Below, piece by piece: positions 16,501 through 24,300 of a stretch of DNA of 34,226 nt. This stretch comes from a virus. Position numbers and translations under genes: made by a program. Position 1 is the stretch's first letter; every line of letters begins with the position of its first letter. The stretch covers positions 1 through 34,226 of the IMG/VR virus record IMGVR_UViG_3300017762_000032; one strand, 5' to 3'. The notes under the pieces are model-generated. The model did not search any database. It was not told where the DNA came from and worked only from the letters and a program-made list of their open reading frames with translations.

Positions 16501-18418
16501 ACTTTCCGTCTATAACGTTTCCTTTTGTAAAATTATAAACAGGATCTGAAGGAGAATCTTGCACAGGAGTAAGGTGCCCATCCATCCAGTAGAGCATTCC
16601 TGTAAAGGTACTAGCAAAATCTTTTAATACTTTGTAGACATCAGTAGCTTTTGTAAGCAGAATATTTGATCTAAATCGTGGCTCAGTACCTCCAGCCCCG
16701 TTATCAACAAGTTCGTCGCAATATCGTGCAATTCTGTATAAAGAGTATTTATCTACGTCAGACTCTCGTATCCATTTACCTGCTCCGTACCTATTGTTTG
16801 TAACAATATCATAGAATACCCAAGCAGGGTTATCTGTATACTGCAGCTCGTTTTTAAACGTACCGTCCCAGAACTCTTCGTATTTGGCAACACCGTCTGC
16901 AGAATATTCTCTTGGAGTATAAGTACTAGGAACTTGTACTTTAAGTCCCTGCATCAAATACGACATCTTCGGAGGCTCTTGATATTGCTTCGAAGAAAAA
17001 GAAGTAGAAATTAAAGAAGTATAAGGATACGACAATCTATCCTTAATTACATATCCAAGATTATCTACTTTGGACTTTGCCATAAGAGTCCATTTGTCTT
17101 TGTTTGTTACTCCATCTCCGTGCCCCGTAGAAGTAACTCGTAGCCCTATGTGTCGAGTTAGTCTTATTACACGAAGTTTAAAGCTGTCAAAAGGTCTATA
17201 CTGATTTACTCCAAGTACATGATTAAAAGAATATGCCGCATTTGTGCGTCCTGTGTGTTCTACATAACTACCGTCCATAGGAAATGCATTTTCCCAATCC
17301 GAGTCCTCTCCATCTAGAGTAGTTTGTATTTGAATTAAATATCGAGCATAAGAAGCGTATCTTTTTCCGTTATCTCCATTTATGTATTGTAACCCGCCAG
17401 GATAGGTAATTCGAAGACTAATTTCATCGACTTCAGGACGTTGAGCTGCACTAATTCCAAAAGCAGTATCGTTTAAGACTAAAGCATCTGTAGCAAAATC
17501 GTCCTGCGAGTCATCAGGAAGACCGGATTCCATAGAGCTACCAATAGTACCGTCTTCTGGTACAGGACTAATTCCGCTTATTTGTCCACTTCCAATTACT
17601 TTTAGCTCATGATTAACACTAGTTGTTCCTGAAACTGATCCTCCTACTCCTCCTATTTCATTTAAGGGGTCTTGGTAGCGATGCCCAGGACGAAACTCTA
17701 CTTGAATTCCTGTTATCTTACTGGGGTGCCCAGAAGTTTGGTTACCTGATTGAAGAGGAGGTATTTCAAAAAAGTATGTACCTGCTGCAGGAGCAGAATA
17801 AGATTGACCGCCATACGTAGATTTTAATGTTATAGAAGTTGAGCTATTTATAGTATCAATGTAAAATCCATATGAAACACTAAGCTCATAAGTGCCGGAA
17901 TCTTCAACTACATCAGATAAGCCTTGAAATACAAAAAGACCTGCACTTGTGCTTGAAAGTTGAAACTGGCCTTTTATTGTAACGCCTTCTTTTTTTAAGT
18001 AAGCAACTCTTCTATAATCTGCTGTAGAGTCCCATGAATCATCAGTAAAAGGAGTTCCTGAAGCGGCGGATAAGTTTACGCTTGTATAAGCTGCAGAGCT
18101 TGTAACACTGGACACAGTTACTTGAGTAGTTTTGTATCCTTTTAGTACTAATTGTCGAGGCACTCCATTAGGGTTTACTAAATTTGTAGGAATTGATGCT
18201 CCGGTTACTGAAGTATTTGTAAAGCTTGAACCATCAAAAGTAATTTTTCCAGAAGCGGTACCTTCTACAGGATTATAGCCCCGCACTTTTGCATCATCGG
18301 AAGCAACATCATTAAAAAATACAGAGGAAGCTCCATGTTTTAATCCTCGTACAGGACCTTCTGTAAGTATATCAGTCCTTGAAATGTTTTGTGAGCTTAC
18401 ACCTTTTCTTGCCGCCAT
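7589..18418 (-). CDS. J: Giant J-type tail tip / central fiber protein
   Basis: A 3609-aa tip protein, about three times lambda J (1132 aa). Residues 1 to about 900 are the conserved J body: SRTDILTEGPVRGLKHGASSVFFNDV at the start, then YCDELVDNGAGG...FRSNILLTKATDVYKVLKDFASTFTGMLYW and GDVINVQD near 570-740. A fibronectin-III-like domain is at about 965-1055. Decad repeats of the LAANSITADKI type follow (about 1289-1407). From about 1500 on lies an added fiber: two copies of an LMDDELTDLAGVKGVTIS module, three 71-72-aa GTGLTGGGTSG units, four GWGNHASAGYLT repeats, a carbohydrate-binding-like beta-sandwich (about 2785-2932), seven GTTxTTALAGNT units and two pyocin-knob-like modules (about 2510-2597, 3264-3359). 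The end repeats ITADKIAANSITA and closes with DGTNDRVKIGYLGT. Strong AGGAGGT site. Likely the receptor-binding determinant. Confidence 0.92.
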   Translation of the reverse strand: MAARKGVSSQNISRTDILTEGPVRGLKHGASSVFFNDVASDDAKVRGYNPVEGTASGKITFDGSSFTNTSVTGASIPTNLVNPNGVPRQLVLKGYKTTQVTVSSVTSSAAYTSVNLSAASGTPFTDDSWDSTADYRRVAYLKKEGVTIKGQFQLSSTSAGLFVFQGLSDVVEDSGTYELSVSYGFYIDTINSSTSITLKSTYGGQSYSAPAAGTYFFEIPPLQSGNQTSGHPSKITGIQVEFRPGHRYQDPLNEIGGVGGSVSGTTSVNHELKVIGSGQISGISPVPEDGTIGSSMESGLPDDSQDDFATDALVLNDTAFGISAAQRPEVDEISLRITYPGGLQYINGDNGKRYASYARYLIQIQTTLDGEDSDWENAFPMDGSYVEHTGRTNAAYSFNHVLGVNQYRPFDSFKLRVIRLTRHIGLRVTSTGHGDGVTNKDKWTLMAKSKVDNLGYVIKDRLSYPYTSLISTSFSSKQYQEPPKMSYLMQGLKVQVPSTYTPREYSADGVAKYEEFWDGTFKNELQYTDNPAWVFYDIVTNNRYGAGKWIRESDVDKYSLYRIARYCDELVDNGAGGTEPRFRSNILLTKATDVYKVLKDFASTFTGMLYWMDGHLTPVQDSPSDPVYNFTKGNVIDGKFGYESSGLKTRSNQVIVTWNDPKSNYEPVPLIVEDREAIVRDKRIITEEVVAFGCTSEAQAIRYGRWKLWTAQKQTEVVSFKSALNSLYIKPGDVINVQDADREGVQYSGRLASATSTAAVLDRSITLNAGSTYTLSTLVTEPAVFYVGQSDLRLNSSGDEVTTDGTVYSRGDRITTNLYNHNGSAYTSVSLDTEAKASNAFYKDSNDAYHLLPVVWKEYSYVQENTVTTSAGTTNTLDVSSFETTPVANTIWALKESKDNLDVVGSYKKYRVLSINQDKSNEYGFSAVEHYDEKYGAVDNGYETGSIPTTIYVEAEPRDGEDEMAPPTSPRVILETDPDKPGEELKLEWEASTSDFVDSYEVRHNIPDIENPIRTSDTFLRLAGISSDRLNFQVRAVSTGGNYSPYALVSYTFLDVYEDAIPRVAKGIPRGAFSSAQLIITALNTIQFQASNAQVATPSAPETLHILTGSTNVANIGADKDYLVYLDSSVPELQILYYDKDSLSSSFYYDVGTGNTALSSTWTSIGSVNISANSNTVTGSGFLNSVIIGDVLNLADTTSPTNLADGAIVTDVISNTELKIDKVFDTAKSSLTAYRANFRPNYEDDTIVAKLRKTGNTIKLTSLLTLRTIVDGVTLNTGDDGTTEVPDGAISVDKLAANSITADKISANSINADKIAANSITTETLAANSITANNISANSITTEELAANSVTANTILANSVTTETIAANSINSNMITANSVVSSLLTASTIQSSHIKANSIVSTIIDATTINASDITTNTLSALTANMGDITAGTLKGGTIPDANASPSGSESGAFMDLTGGKMVFGNASKHVLFDGSNLVLSGVVIDANSVVNASATPELIVQEDGSNKLTTADTLNFTTGIDVSVSGNTAIISANNQTPSWVPSTNPNYLTGITTSQVRTAGALMDDELTDLAGVKGVTISTLQSKPSEGAFADGDKTKLDGIEANAKDDQTKSDINALQITQVGTITAGIWQGDPIADAYLSSNTAHLSGTQTFTGTKTFGSIRSDIYSSSSFSSNSFLDFDDDNGSIGTNSTTLGSVASMDFIVDTNNNGTGDGFVWGRDATNADAANYTELMKLDNSGNLTLLGTVDGADVAALNSKLSTIENNADVTDTANVRTAGALMDDELTDLAGVKGVTISNLQPKPSEGAFANGDKTKLDGIELLADVTDTVNVVAALTAGTNITIDADGTITATNTQRSYEEIRDVAGGLFDHNLHTEITAVDDDANNRVTLALNTAGPGASTYGSTANGTKIDTITLDAYGRVTAVATGPTGDILGVTAGTGLTGGGTSGTVTLNVSGLTTSEIAAGSLIIAGESFEDSDARLMSASAINDRIESFNYTTNTGDITNVSAGTGLTGGGTSGSVTLNVSGLTTSEIATGSLLTGGATFENDDAHLMTAAAVEDKILSYSYTTNTGDITNVSAGTGLTGGGTSGSVTLNVNTGAVSDGATTIPTGDHVRDFVIGLGYTTNVGDITGVTVTAGNGLTGGGTATSGAFSKTLNVVGGDGITANANDIAVDSTVVRTTGAQTVGGNKTFSNNVVVEGNLTVSGTTTTLNTETVNIADNIILLNSNFTGTTPTESAGIEVERGTQANVLFQYKESGVGITGDTAAGWSVGTSRLEATGFYGTFYGDASNLTNVGADNLTGLSTADLAEDPSATTTSGTMYYTDTRVIAALSGGSGIDKSAGGEFSVDSSVIRTSGNQTVGGNKTFTSPVKIHNGSPTIELKDTTDNDDHHIYFKDSNDAVVYSIDTQNATSGDALTLSSSSQEIVHRIGTENIFESHSNIVKSLKNFNVTGTITASSTITATGGNSTNWNTAYGWGNHASAGYLTAVPSSDSPVTATELGAVDLDNYAQQSDAGFYHQTANADAVNGDNWPNNRAGSLLVQKGANSGGYGTTQLFIDYSTSDVYVRSMYGSNAANTAWVKLYDTSDFTNNSSNWNTAYNNSITSASFNNGDGVITLNQADGGTVTVDIDGRFLTSQTSHADVVVDGDFTSTGLMKRGASAGSYSIVADNSTNWNTAYGWGDHSTQGYLTSLGTAIVDADFGSAGLMTTNGSGSYSVTTNNSTNWNTAHGWGNHASAGYITSVTAGTGLSGGATSGAATVNIADGTLQALARGFGWEPTYDASSTTIAENSVYWDLTEKCLVITGDYDTNIGAAFRAVRIKNGETIRFTVTIKASAADSDGVYLRLYQHNGNMPDGKTHVSNSSANGSPFVQEDDSGVSNWYENGAAPAAWTTFEKEYTATQDGYVSLVILNWSGMGNKELYVRQPDITKIGLTLGTTAGTALAGNTSLLQLGTTSTTALAGNTSLLQLGTTSTTALAGNTPLLQLGTTATTALAGNTALFDGNYNSLTNKPSLLQLGTTATTALAGNTALFDGAFSSLTGKPTTISGYGITDALQLGTTSTTALAGNTSLLQLGTTSTTALAGNTSIPSNTSDLNNNSGFITNSTASLSGTKITSGTINNARLSTDMNLTAAAPRYRLTESGITNTPSWWMVADGGNYSIRLNNTGTYPLTIQTNTANNAVTAVNIGYSMSVSGNISVTGTVDGRDVAADGAKAVTAHGWGNHASAGYLTSSSNLNASNLSSGTIPVARLSDNIFDSYRRSTIDSSSQDFDSYTTTGTYHVNNWSQSGDIVSNGPTGSYPWGILRVTNWQDADGSGSTYVLQEYFPHQTDHCFHRMMWNGTFTGWRESWGSSSDGSGSGLDADKLDGQEGSYYRSASNINAGTLNAARLADSGVTATNYTNANITVDAKGRVTAASNGSGGGVTLDTTQTISGTKTFSATKNYFQNSLQVGSSATNYSGNTFTVTDGTQGFEVNPNSSSIVKMNAYARSNSTFKELMIKASSLTFAPNGVEANKVDLVTVASGTTQTGTLIADIVQANLIQADMIQANAITADKIAANSITAQQLQVATESGAGIHMELVSGKGVIRISDGTNDRVKIGYLGT
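9140..9605 (-). repeat. 51-bp tandem repeats in J (LLQLGTTSTTALAGNTS)
   Basis: Seven copies of a 17-codon unit have cores beginning at 9161, 9212, 9332, 9425, 9476, 9527 and 9578. The spacings are 51, 120, 93, 51, 51 and 51 bp; the two longer gaps hold LFDGxxxSLTxKP inserts. Several 51-bp copies are nearly identical in DNA, unlike the other J repeats. Confidence 0.92.
12140..12610 (-). repeat. Three 71-72-aa tandem units in J (GTGLTGGGTSG)
   Basis: The coding pattern for GTGLTGGGTSG recurs near 12577, 12361 and 12148 at spacings of 216 and 213 bp. Each unit carries VTLNVSGLTTSEIA-SL followed by an LMxAxAxxD segment and YTTN. Further single copies of the short motif occur near 11980 and 10140. 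Confidence 0.8.
12952..13744 (-). repeat. Duplicated 139-bp module in J (12952-13090 and 13606-13744)
   Basis: Two in-frame copies 654 bp apart encode VRTAGALMDDELTDLAGVKG followed by VTIS(T/N)LQ(S/P)KPSEGAFA and GDKTKLDGIE. They differ by a few residues (TLQSK or NLQPK; ADGD or ANGD) and by many silent changes, so the duplication is not recent. The part between the copies is unique. Confidence 0.85.
14200..14555 (-). repeat. Decad repeats (ANSIT-A-x-I type) in J
   Basis: About ten in-frame units of about 30 bp encode alternating LAANSITADKI, SANSINADKI and AANSITTETL-type decads. They form a regular trimeric stalk motif common in J-type proteins. The DNA copies differ mainly at third positions. 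Coding repeats, not a CRISPR array. Confidence 0.85.
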
Positions 18419-18420
18419 TC

Positions 18421-19254
18421 TTAGTTACCTCCTAGCTGTGTTTGCTGTATCGCTACCAGCGACCAATCTATTGTTCCTGAGCCGCCCATAGGTGCAGAAA
18501 TTCCTCCTGCGCTTCCTCCGGTAGCTCCTATACTTTGTGCATCATATGAGTTTCCATTACTTTCACCAGAAGTAGCTCTCTGGCTATGATTTGCAAATTG
18601 AGTACTTTCGCCTCTTGTATGAAAACTTATTGTTCTTCCAGGTATTCGTAATTCTCCGTATAGTACAGGAACGGGATCACCCTCTGCGATATTTTGTTTG
18701 GCGCCTTGAAAAATGTAACTTTCATCTTGTTGATTATCAGTAGAAGGATCTGGAGCCATCATCTGTTGTAGGCCTCCTATGGCAAGATTAATCCCTATAC
18801 CTAAGGCCATTTGCCCCAACATAGTGCCGCTAGCAGACACTACACCTCCCGCAATACCTGAAGCAACAGAACCAAATGTCATAGTTCCGGCGGCTGTAGT
18901 AAAGGCTGCAGAACCTGCCGCTGCCGCTGCCGCCATTCCTCCAGTCATTACAGTAACTGCTATTGCTGCAAGAATTTTTGCAGGGCCGCTTTTAGAACCT
19001 GCAGGAACAGGAGTGATAATCATATCCCCTTCTCTATAGAGAAGTAGTGCTTCGGCTTCGTTTTTAATAGGTCTTCCTTCTACTTCAAGTATAAATCCAA
19101 TATTTTTATCATGACATTCCTGAAGATAAGGCATAAACCCATTAAAGTTACATTTTAAACATCGAAAAACTTCAACAAAAGAATCAGCAGCTATCTGAAG
19201 TTCTTTTCCGAAACGAACTCCCATTTCCCCTTCTAAGTAAATATTACGTTTCAT
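18421..19254 (-). CDS. I: Tail assembly protein I-like
   Basis: A 277-aa protein with the lambda tail I pattern. The N-terminal ubiquitin-like domain (YLEGEMGVRFGKELQIAADSFVEVFRCLKCNF...FILEVEGR) and EGDMIITPVPAGSKSG are followed by a long Ala/Gly-rich hydrophobic region (about 93-165, KILAAIAVTVMTGGMAAAAAAG). After that come DESYIFQGAKQNIAEGDPVPVLYGELRIPG and a Gly/Ser-rich end. In lambda, gpI acts at the tip-assembly stage with K, L and J and is not retained in the virion. The stop is two bases before the J start, and the AGGAGGT ribosome site of J is inside this gene's last codons. Confidence 0.88.
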   Translation of the reverse strand: MKRNIYLEGEMGVRFGKELQIAADSFVEVFRCLKCNFNGFMPYLQECHDKNIGFILEVEGRPIKNEAEALLLYREGDMIITPVPAGSKSGPAKILAAIAVTVMTGGMAAAAAAGSAAFTTAAGTMTFGSVASGIAGGVVSASGTMLGQMALGIGINLAIGGLQQMMAPDPSTDNQQDESYIFQGAKQNIAEGDPVPVLYGELRIPGRTISFHTRGESTQFANHSQRATSGESNGNSYDAQSIGATGGSAGGISAPMGGSGTIDWSLVAIQQTQLGGN

Positions 19255-19930
19255 ATCTATAAATTCCTACAATGTGCTTTCTCCAGAAAGGGTATAATGA
19301 TTCTCTGCAAGAAAGTCTATGTACTGCATGATGAAAAAAGACATCATTTCCTAAGTATACTCCACAGTGGTTAGCCACCTCTGCGTCTATTTGAAAAATT
19401 AAAACATCGTTCTTTTGAGGGCTATCTACCTTAGTTAATCCCCAGTTTTTTATGTTTTCTTCTGTAAAATAATTTAAGCCTTTAGACCACCAGTCGTCTT
19501 CAAAAAGGTCTCTTGGAGGAATATTTATTCCTTCTGAAGCAAGCCAATCTCTTGAAGCTTCAAAGCAGTCCGCACTAGCAAACTTATATTCTCTGCCCAA
19601 CAGAGGATTTGCTCTTACTTTTGGCTCTAAAATATTAAGTTCCATTTCAGGATAGCTAAAAATATAGTAGGGTATTCCTAAAGCATTACAGTTATCTACA
19701 TCTCCTTCGCTAGGCGTATTGTCAGAGTCTGGATGATTATGAACTATTGCTATAATATCCATACTTCTCTTATACTTCATATAATCAGCAGAAGACATTA
19801 TAAAGCTTTCATTGTCTTCTGCTACATTTTCGCAAGGAAAATATCGTTTTTTACCTTTTACAACTCCTATAATCCCACAAGCTTCTCTAGGATACTCTGC
19901 TTCAAAGTGCTCCTGTAATTGTTCTATCAC
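19244..19930 (-). CDS. K: Minor tail protein K-like: JAMM metalloprotease plus NlpC/P60 peptidase
   Basis: A 228-aa two-domain protein. Residues 1 to about 105 are a JAMM/MPN domain with the complete motif: E16, H64-x-H66-x7-S74-x2-D77 (VHNHPDSDNTPSEGD). Residues about 110-228 are an NlpC/P60 domain with catalytic Cys in SADCFEASRDWL (C122) and His in ANHCGVYLGND (H188). By family, it cleaves peptide bonds in the murein layer during entry or processes tip components. It begins with GTG at 19930, fixed by the 4-nt GTGA overlap with the L stop, and overlaps the I gene by 11 nt. Both active sites look intact. Confidence 0.92.
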   Translation of the reverse strand: MIEQLQEHFEAEYPREACGIIGVVKGKKRYFPCENVAEDNESFIMSSADYMKYKRSMDIIAIVHNHPDSDNTPSEGDVDNCNALGIPYYIFSYPEMELNILEPKVRANPLLGREYKFASADCFEASRDWLASEGINIPPRDLFEDDWWSKGLNYFTEENIKNWGLTKVDSPQKNDVLIFQIDAEVANHCGVYLGNDVFFHHAVHRLSCRESLYPFWRKHIVGIYRYET

Positions 19931-20928
19931 TTAAATTTTCTCGATCCAGGAAACCCACCAAAAGGCAAAGTAAAAGAAGTATTTAAAGTATCATCTGTAT
20001 TGTTTCCTTGGAAACGTTTTTTACAGCCTGTAAGAGTTTTTGAACATACGTCTAGTCTTTTCCAGTAAGAAGGATGTTTAGTAGGATCTCTGTTAGCGGG
20101 TACGGCTCTTGTTGCTTCCCATATTTGAACATGTCCGCTTCCAGTAGTTTTAACTTTAGCATCTGCAGCATAAGTACCGCTACTAGACCAAGTAGAAATA
20201 CTAGTAATATTTCTAGTAATTAACTCATCTTTTTCATTAAAAAATCTTCCATTTCCGTTTAAAGGCCAGTTACACCCACCTTCATTATTTAACGGACCTC
20301 CTTGATATCTCCACACACAGTATCTACCAATTACTACTCGTCCTGGTACTTTCACGCCTTCTACGTCAATTGGGCTAGCAAGCTCAAACTCTACCAGTAT
20401 ACTATCTTCTGAAGCCACTCTGTCGATAATGTAAGTTTGGCTAGGAAATTCTACAGGAGGCGCCGTTGGGTGTGCGTCCGTACTTCTAGAAGTATTTGAA
20501 AGTAGGGTTCTTCTGTAGTCTATTCTAGTATTTAAAAAACTTTCATTTTTGTATAGCCCTTCATCTGCTAGAATAGAATAGAGAGTTTCTTCGTCTGCTG
20601 TCCCATTTTCATCGTTTGAAATAGAACGAGTAAGAGTAGGAATATTTGCAATTCGTAAAGAAGGCCTAGGGCTTGCGCCAGCACCGTTTATCTCTACTCC
20701 TTCTATACTTACGGGTATAGCAAAATATTCTTTTAGCGGGTACTTGTTATAAGTAGCAGACTGATCATCTGTATCTAAAGTTTTACTTGGAAAATAAATA
20801 TTACTAGACCCATCGTCCAGTCCGTTAAAGATGTATACTTTTGCGCCGCTCGGCAGAGTTACATCAAATAACTCTACGTAAGCGTCTTCAATTTCTTGAA
20901 GTTGTACTGTATCAATTAAATCTGTCAT
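19927..20928 (-). CDS. L: Minor tail protein L-like (cysteine cluster) with inserted carbohydrate-binding-like module
   Basis: A lambda gpL homologue of 333 aa if started at MTDLIDTV. The frame also has an ATG at 20961, but that would overlap the M gene by 31 nt; the start at 20928 follows the M stop by two bases and is preferred. Four cysteines (C204, C219, C295, C302 in this numbering) lie in GRYCVWRYQGGPLNNEGGCNW and RLDVCSKTLTGCKKRF. Lambda gpL uses such cysteines to bind an iron-sulfur cluster in the tail hub. The end LPFGGFPGSRKF is typical. Between the second and third cysteines lies STWSSSGTYAADAKVKTTGS...SYWKRLDVC, which looks like a CBM5/12-type small carbohydrate-binding fold inserted into the loop. 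The TGA stop overlaps the next GTG start. Confidence 0.88.
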   Translation of the reverse strand: MTDLIDTVQLQEIEDAYVELFDVTLPSGAKVYIFNGLDDGSSNIYFPSKTLDTDDQSATYNKYPLKEYFAIPVSIEGVEINGAGASPRPSLRIANIPTLTRSISNDENGTADEETLYSILADEGLYKNESFLNTRIDYRRTLLSNTSRSTDAHPTAPPVEFPSQTYIIDRVASEDSILVEFELASPIDVEGVKVPGRVVIGRYCVWRYQGGPLNNEGGCNWPLNGNGRFFNEKDELITRNITSISTWSSSGTYAADAKVKTTGSGHVQIWEATRAVPANRDPTKHPSYWKRLDVCSKTLTGCKKRFQGNNTDDTLNTSFTLPFGGFPGSRKFK

Positions 20929-20930
20929 AA

Positions 20931-21347
20931 TTAAGGCTCGTAAACTCTTCTTAATTCGCAACTTAAGCTGTGATTAGTTGCTTGTCCATAACTTATATTA
21001 TAGTCGTCACAAACTACTTTAATTGTACTCGTAGTAAGATTTCCCTGACTAAACTTATCTGTAATTACAAAGTCAAAACTTTTACCTGCGCTATCATCTA
21101 AAAATGCTGCAATAAGATTTATATCTGAGGCATCTCTATTTTTGAAAGATATGCTGAACTGATCTTGCTTTGTGTTAATACCGTCTAATACTCTCTGCTC
21201 ATACCCATCACCAAACTTTGCTGTAAGCACGTTATGTTTAGACTTTCTTGAAAGCCCTCGATCGGCGACTGCTTCGAATGCGCCAGAAGTGGTACCTTTC
21301 AAATTTGTTACTTTACTTGCAGAGATTGTAAAACTAAACGTTGCCAT
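20931..21347 (-). CDS. M: Minor tail protein M-like
   Basis: A 138-aa protein with the phage minor tail family signature: AKFGDGYEQRVLDGINTKQDQFSISFKNRD, then AAFLDDSAGKSFDFVITD and a C-terminal SCELRRVYEP. In lambda, gpM joins the tail tip complex that starts tube assembly. Order tape measure-M-L-K-I-J is the same as lambda. GGAG in the end of the tape-measure gene precedes the ATG, which overlaps the preceding stop by one base. Confidence 0.87.
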   Translation of the reverse strand: MATFSFTISASKVTNLKGTTSGAFEAVADRGLSRKSKHNVLTAKFGDGYEQRVLDGINTKQDQFSISFKNRDASDINLIAAFLDDSAGKSFDFVITDKFSQGNLTTSTIKVVCDDYNISYGQATNHSLSCELRRVYEP

Positions 21348-24300
21348 TATGCTGCTCCATGCTTATTAAGGATTCCGCCTGCTCGCTTCTGATTGTGAAG
21401 CTCTTTCTGTACTGCGGCGGCAATAACTTGTCCTAGATTTTCACCCATTGCTCCATTTGAGGAGGACTGTACCTGGCCATCCGTAGATACATTTACAGTA
21501 ACATTGTTGTTTTGCATCCCTCCGTTCCCGTTCATTTGTACAGGAATTGAGTTGCCGTTTGGAAGAGGCACTACAGCTTCTCGACCGTGTAACATTGCAA
21601 GATGTCCTGAGTTTGGACCGTCCGCGATACCGCCTGTAGCATATCCGGATACTTTAGAACCATTATTCATGATTCCTCCGTTCTTAAATCCGAATAGACT
21701 CATAGCTCCGCCTAATATGGGGCCGATGCCTGGTATCATAGAAGCGAGACCACTAAGTAATCCACCACCTCCGGCACCTCCACCAAATAGACTGCCTATA
21801 CTTCCAAATAAATCACCAAACATGCTTCCAAAGCTACCAAGTAAATTATCAAAGATGCCACTAAATCCGCCTTTAAAAGAGTTAAATAGCTTGCCTAAAC
21901 TGCCTCCCTCTCCGAAAAGATTTCCGAACATTTTGCCAAGGCTTCCCTCTTTTCCGAAAAGCTTTGAGAAAAATCCCTTTGTAGGCTCTGGCAGGGTTAA
22001 CTTAGGGCCTGCTCCATCCATTCCCATGCCTGCAACATTTCCTGCGTCTGCAATACCGTTTTCAATTGCTACTGCTCTACTAGTTTCAGGTATAGCTGCA
22101 CGAACTTCTTCCAGCTCGGTTTCTTTCATTGCAGCATTAATTCCCTTCATAGTTTTACTAGCAAGGGTTTCTTCAGGAGAGCCTGCATCTGGTACTCCCG
22201 GAGTCGAGGGCGGAGGTACAGGCTTTTGCTCACAACACTCTAACTTTACTCGCGTACTACTTAAAGCATTTTTTATCTCTTGCTTAAGTACGGCTGCGCC
22301 TGCAGTAATACCTGTTTTTGCTTGATTTTGAACACCTGAATTTGGATCATTAATAGCTGTGGTTATAGCGCTTGCCATTTTTTGAGCATTGGTTTGTTTT
22401 CCAAAAGCCTTTGCTAAAGCATCCATTATAGGATCAACAATTAAAAACTGAGTAACTGCTTTTTGAACGGCTGTAAGAAGATCTCTACCAATTTGTCGCA
22501 ATTGCTCTCCAAGACTTTCGCTTTTATCATAAAGGCTTGTAAACATTGCATTAATTGCATCTCCTAAACTCTTCTCAAAACTATCTACAGCACTTGCAAA
22601 AAGTTTGTTAAAGGGCTGCTCTTGCTCTAATTTTGCAGCAGCAAGTCGTACAGCACGCTCTAACCCCTCTTGGGAGGCTTGAGCTTGAACATTTGCATTT
22701 TCTATCATTGCGGCTTTTTGCCCAGTTAGATCCATATTTGTCAATCCAGAAATTGCATCATCTATTGCTGAAATATCTTGAGGACTAAATAAGCTGGGCT
22801 TTTCTTTCATTCTTGCTTTTAGTAATTTTGCTTCTATAACAGACTGTTTATTTTTAGCTTCAAGAAGCTTAAACTCCATGTCTATTTGATTTAGTTTATT
22901 TGCCAGCTCTATTTGTATAAATGCGCTTTCTACTGCTACTCTCTTTACAGCTTGGTCATACTCGAATTGAGCAGCGGCTCTGCTCTCTCGTATAAAAGGA
23001 TTAGCCCCTGTTGTAGTATCAAAAACTTCTTTATCTTTGTCTTGGTCTAATTGTGCCCTTGTTCTTGCAGTATCAAGTAAAGTTTTAGATGTCTTAATTG
23101 CAAAGTCAGCTGCTTGTTTTTCAAAGTTCATTATTTTGATAATGTTTTGAAGGCGCTCTTGTCCTTCGAATAAATCTTTATTTGTTTCTAAAAAGTTGAG
23201 CTCTTGCTGAATAAGTTTAAATTTAGCATCTTCTAACTTAATTCTAGCTTTCAAAAGTCCGAGCTGTCTTTGAACTTCTTCGGTTTCTAAAATTCCTTCG
23301 TTTTTAGCAAAAGAGATTAGTCTTCCTTTTTCTGTAATTAAAAACTTGGAGGCGCTTTCTGTTTTTGCAAGTTTATCTTCTGTTTTAAGAATGTTTCCTT
23401 GAGCCTTAGAAATTTTAGCATAGTTTCTAACAGATTCTGTCTGAAGTCTGAGGCCTTCTCTCTTTTTAACATTTTCATGGCTTGCAATGGCAAGCCCTAG
23501 CTCTTGTTGATATACCAGCCTTGCTTTTTCTTTTGCCTCTTCCGCTGTTAAAGTTCTGCTTTGTTGAATTGCTCTTAAAGTGTTAAGCTGGGCAGTGGCG
23601 GCTAGTCGTAATTGATCTCCTTCAATTCTAGGAGCTAGTTTATTTTGCACACCTGTAAAAGCTTGCGCTGTAGCAGTTGCTTGTTGTTTTAAACTTGTGA
23701 GGTGGCCGCCTAAACCTGCTACAGCTTTTTGATTTTTTAAGATACTTTCTCTTAAAGCTTCGAATTCTGCTTCTGTAAGTTTTAAAGTACCTTTAGAAAC
23801 TTGCTCCAGCTTAAGTATATCCGATTGAAGCGAAGTGAATGCTTTGTAATTTTCTATTCCTAAGTCTTCCATGGCAGAGGCAAAGCCATTTAAGCTGCCT
23901 ATATTTTGTTCTAAAAGCTCTTTTGAGGCTTTCATTTCATCTGATAGTTCAAACTTAGTTTGGTCAATACCAGCGGCAGCTTCAGCTAAATTTATTGTAT
24001 CCGCAGTAAGTTTTGATAACCCATTTGAAATAGTGTCGTCAATTAGTTCGTCTCCAAAAACAGTTCTTATTATACCAAACCCACTCTTGGTAACGACGTT
24101 ACTGCCTTCGAACGAGCGTAAAAACCCGTCTGTACGCTTCTTTAAATTTTCTACATTTTTTTCTGCAACAAGATACTCCGCATTCATGTTTTGAAGATTA
24201 CCTAAGAATTCATCTGCTGTTCTAGGACTAAAACTAGTTGCTAACATATTTGCCAAAGCTTCAGCAGCTCCACGAGTAACCTCAAACTCATGTTTTGCGT

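Noticed and set aside
20929-20961. Earlier ATG for gpL at 20961
   Set aside because: It would overlap the M gene by 31 nt and add a basic MRIKKSLRALI lead not expected in the family; the ATG at 20928 sits two bases after the M stop.
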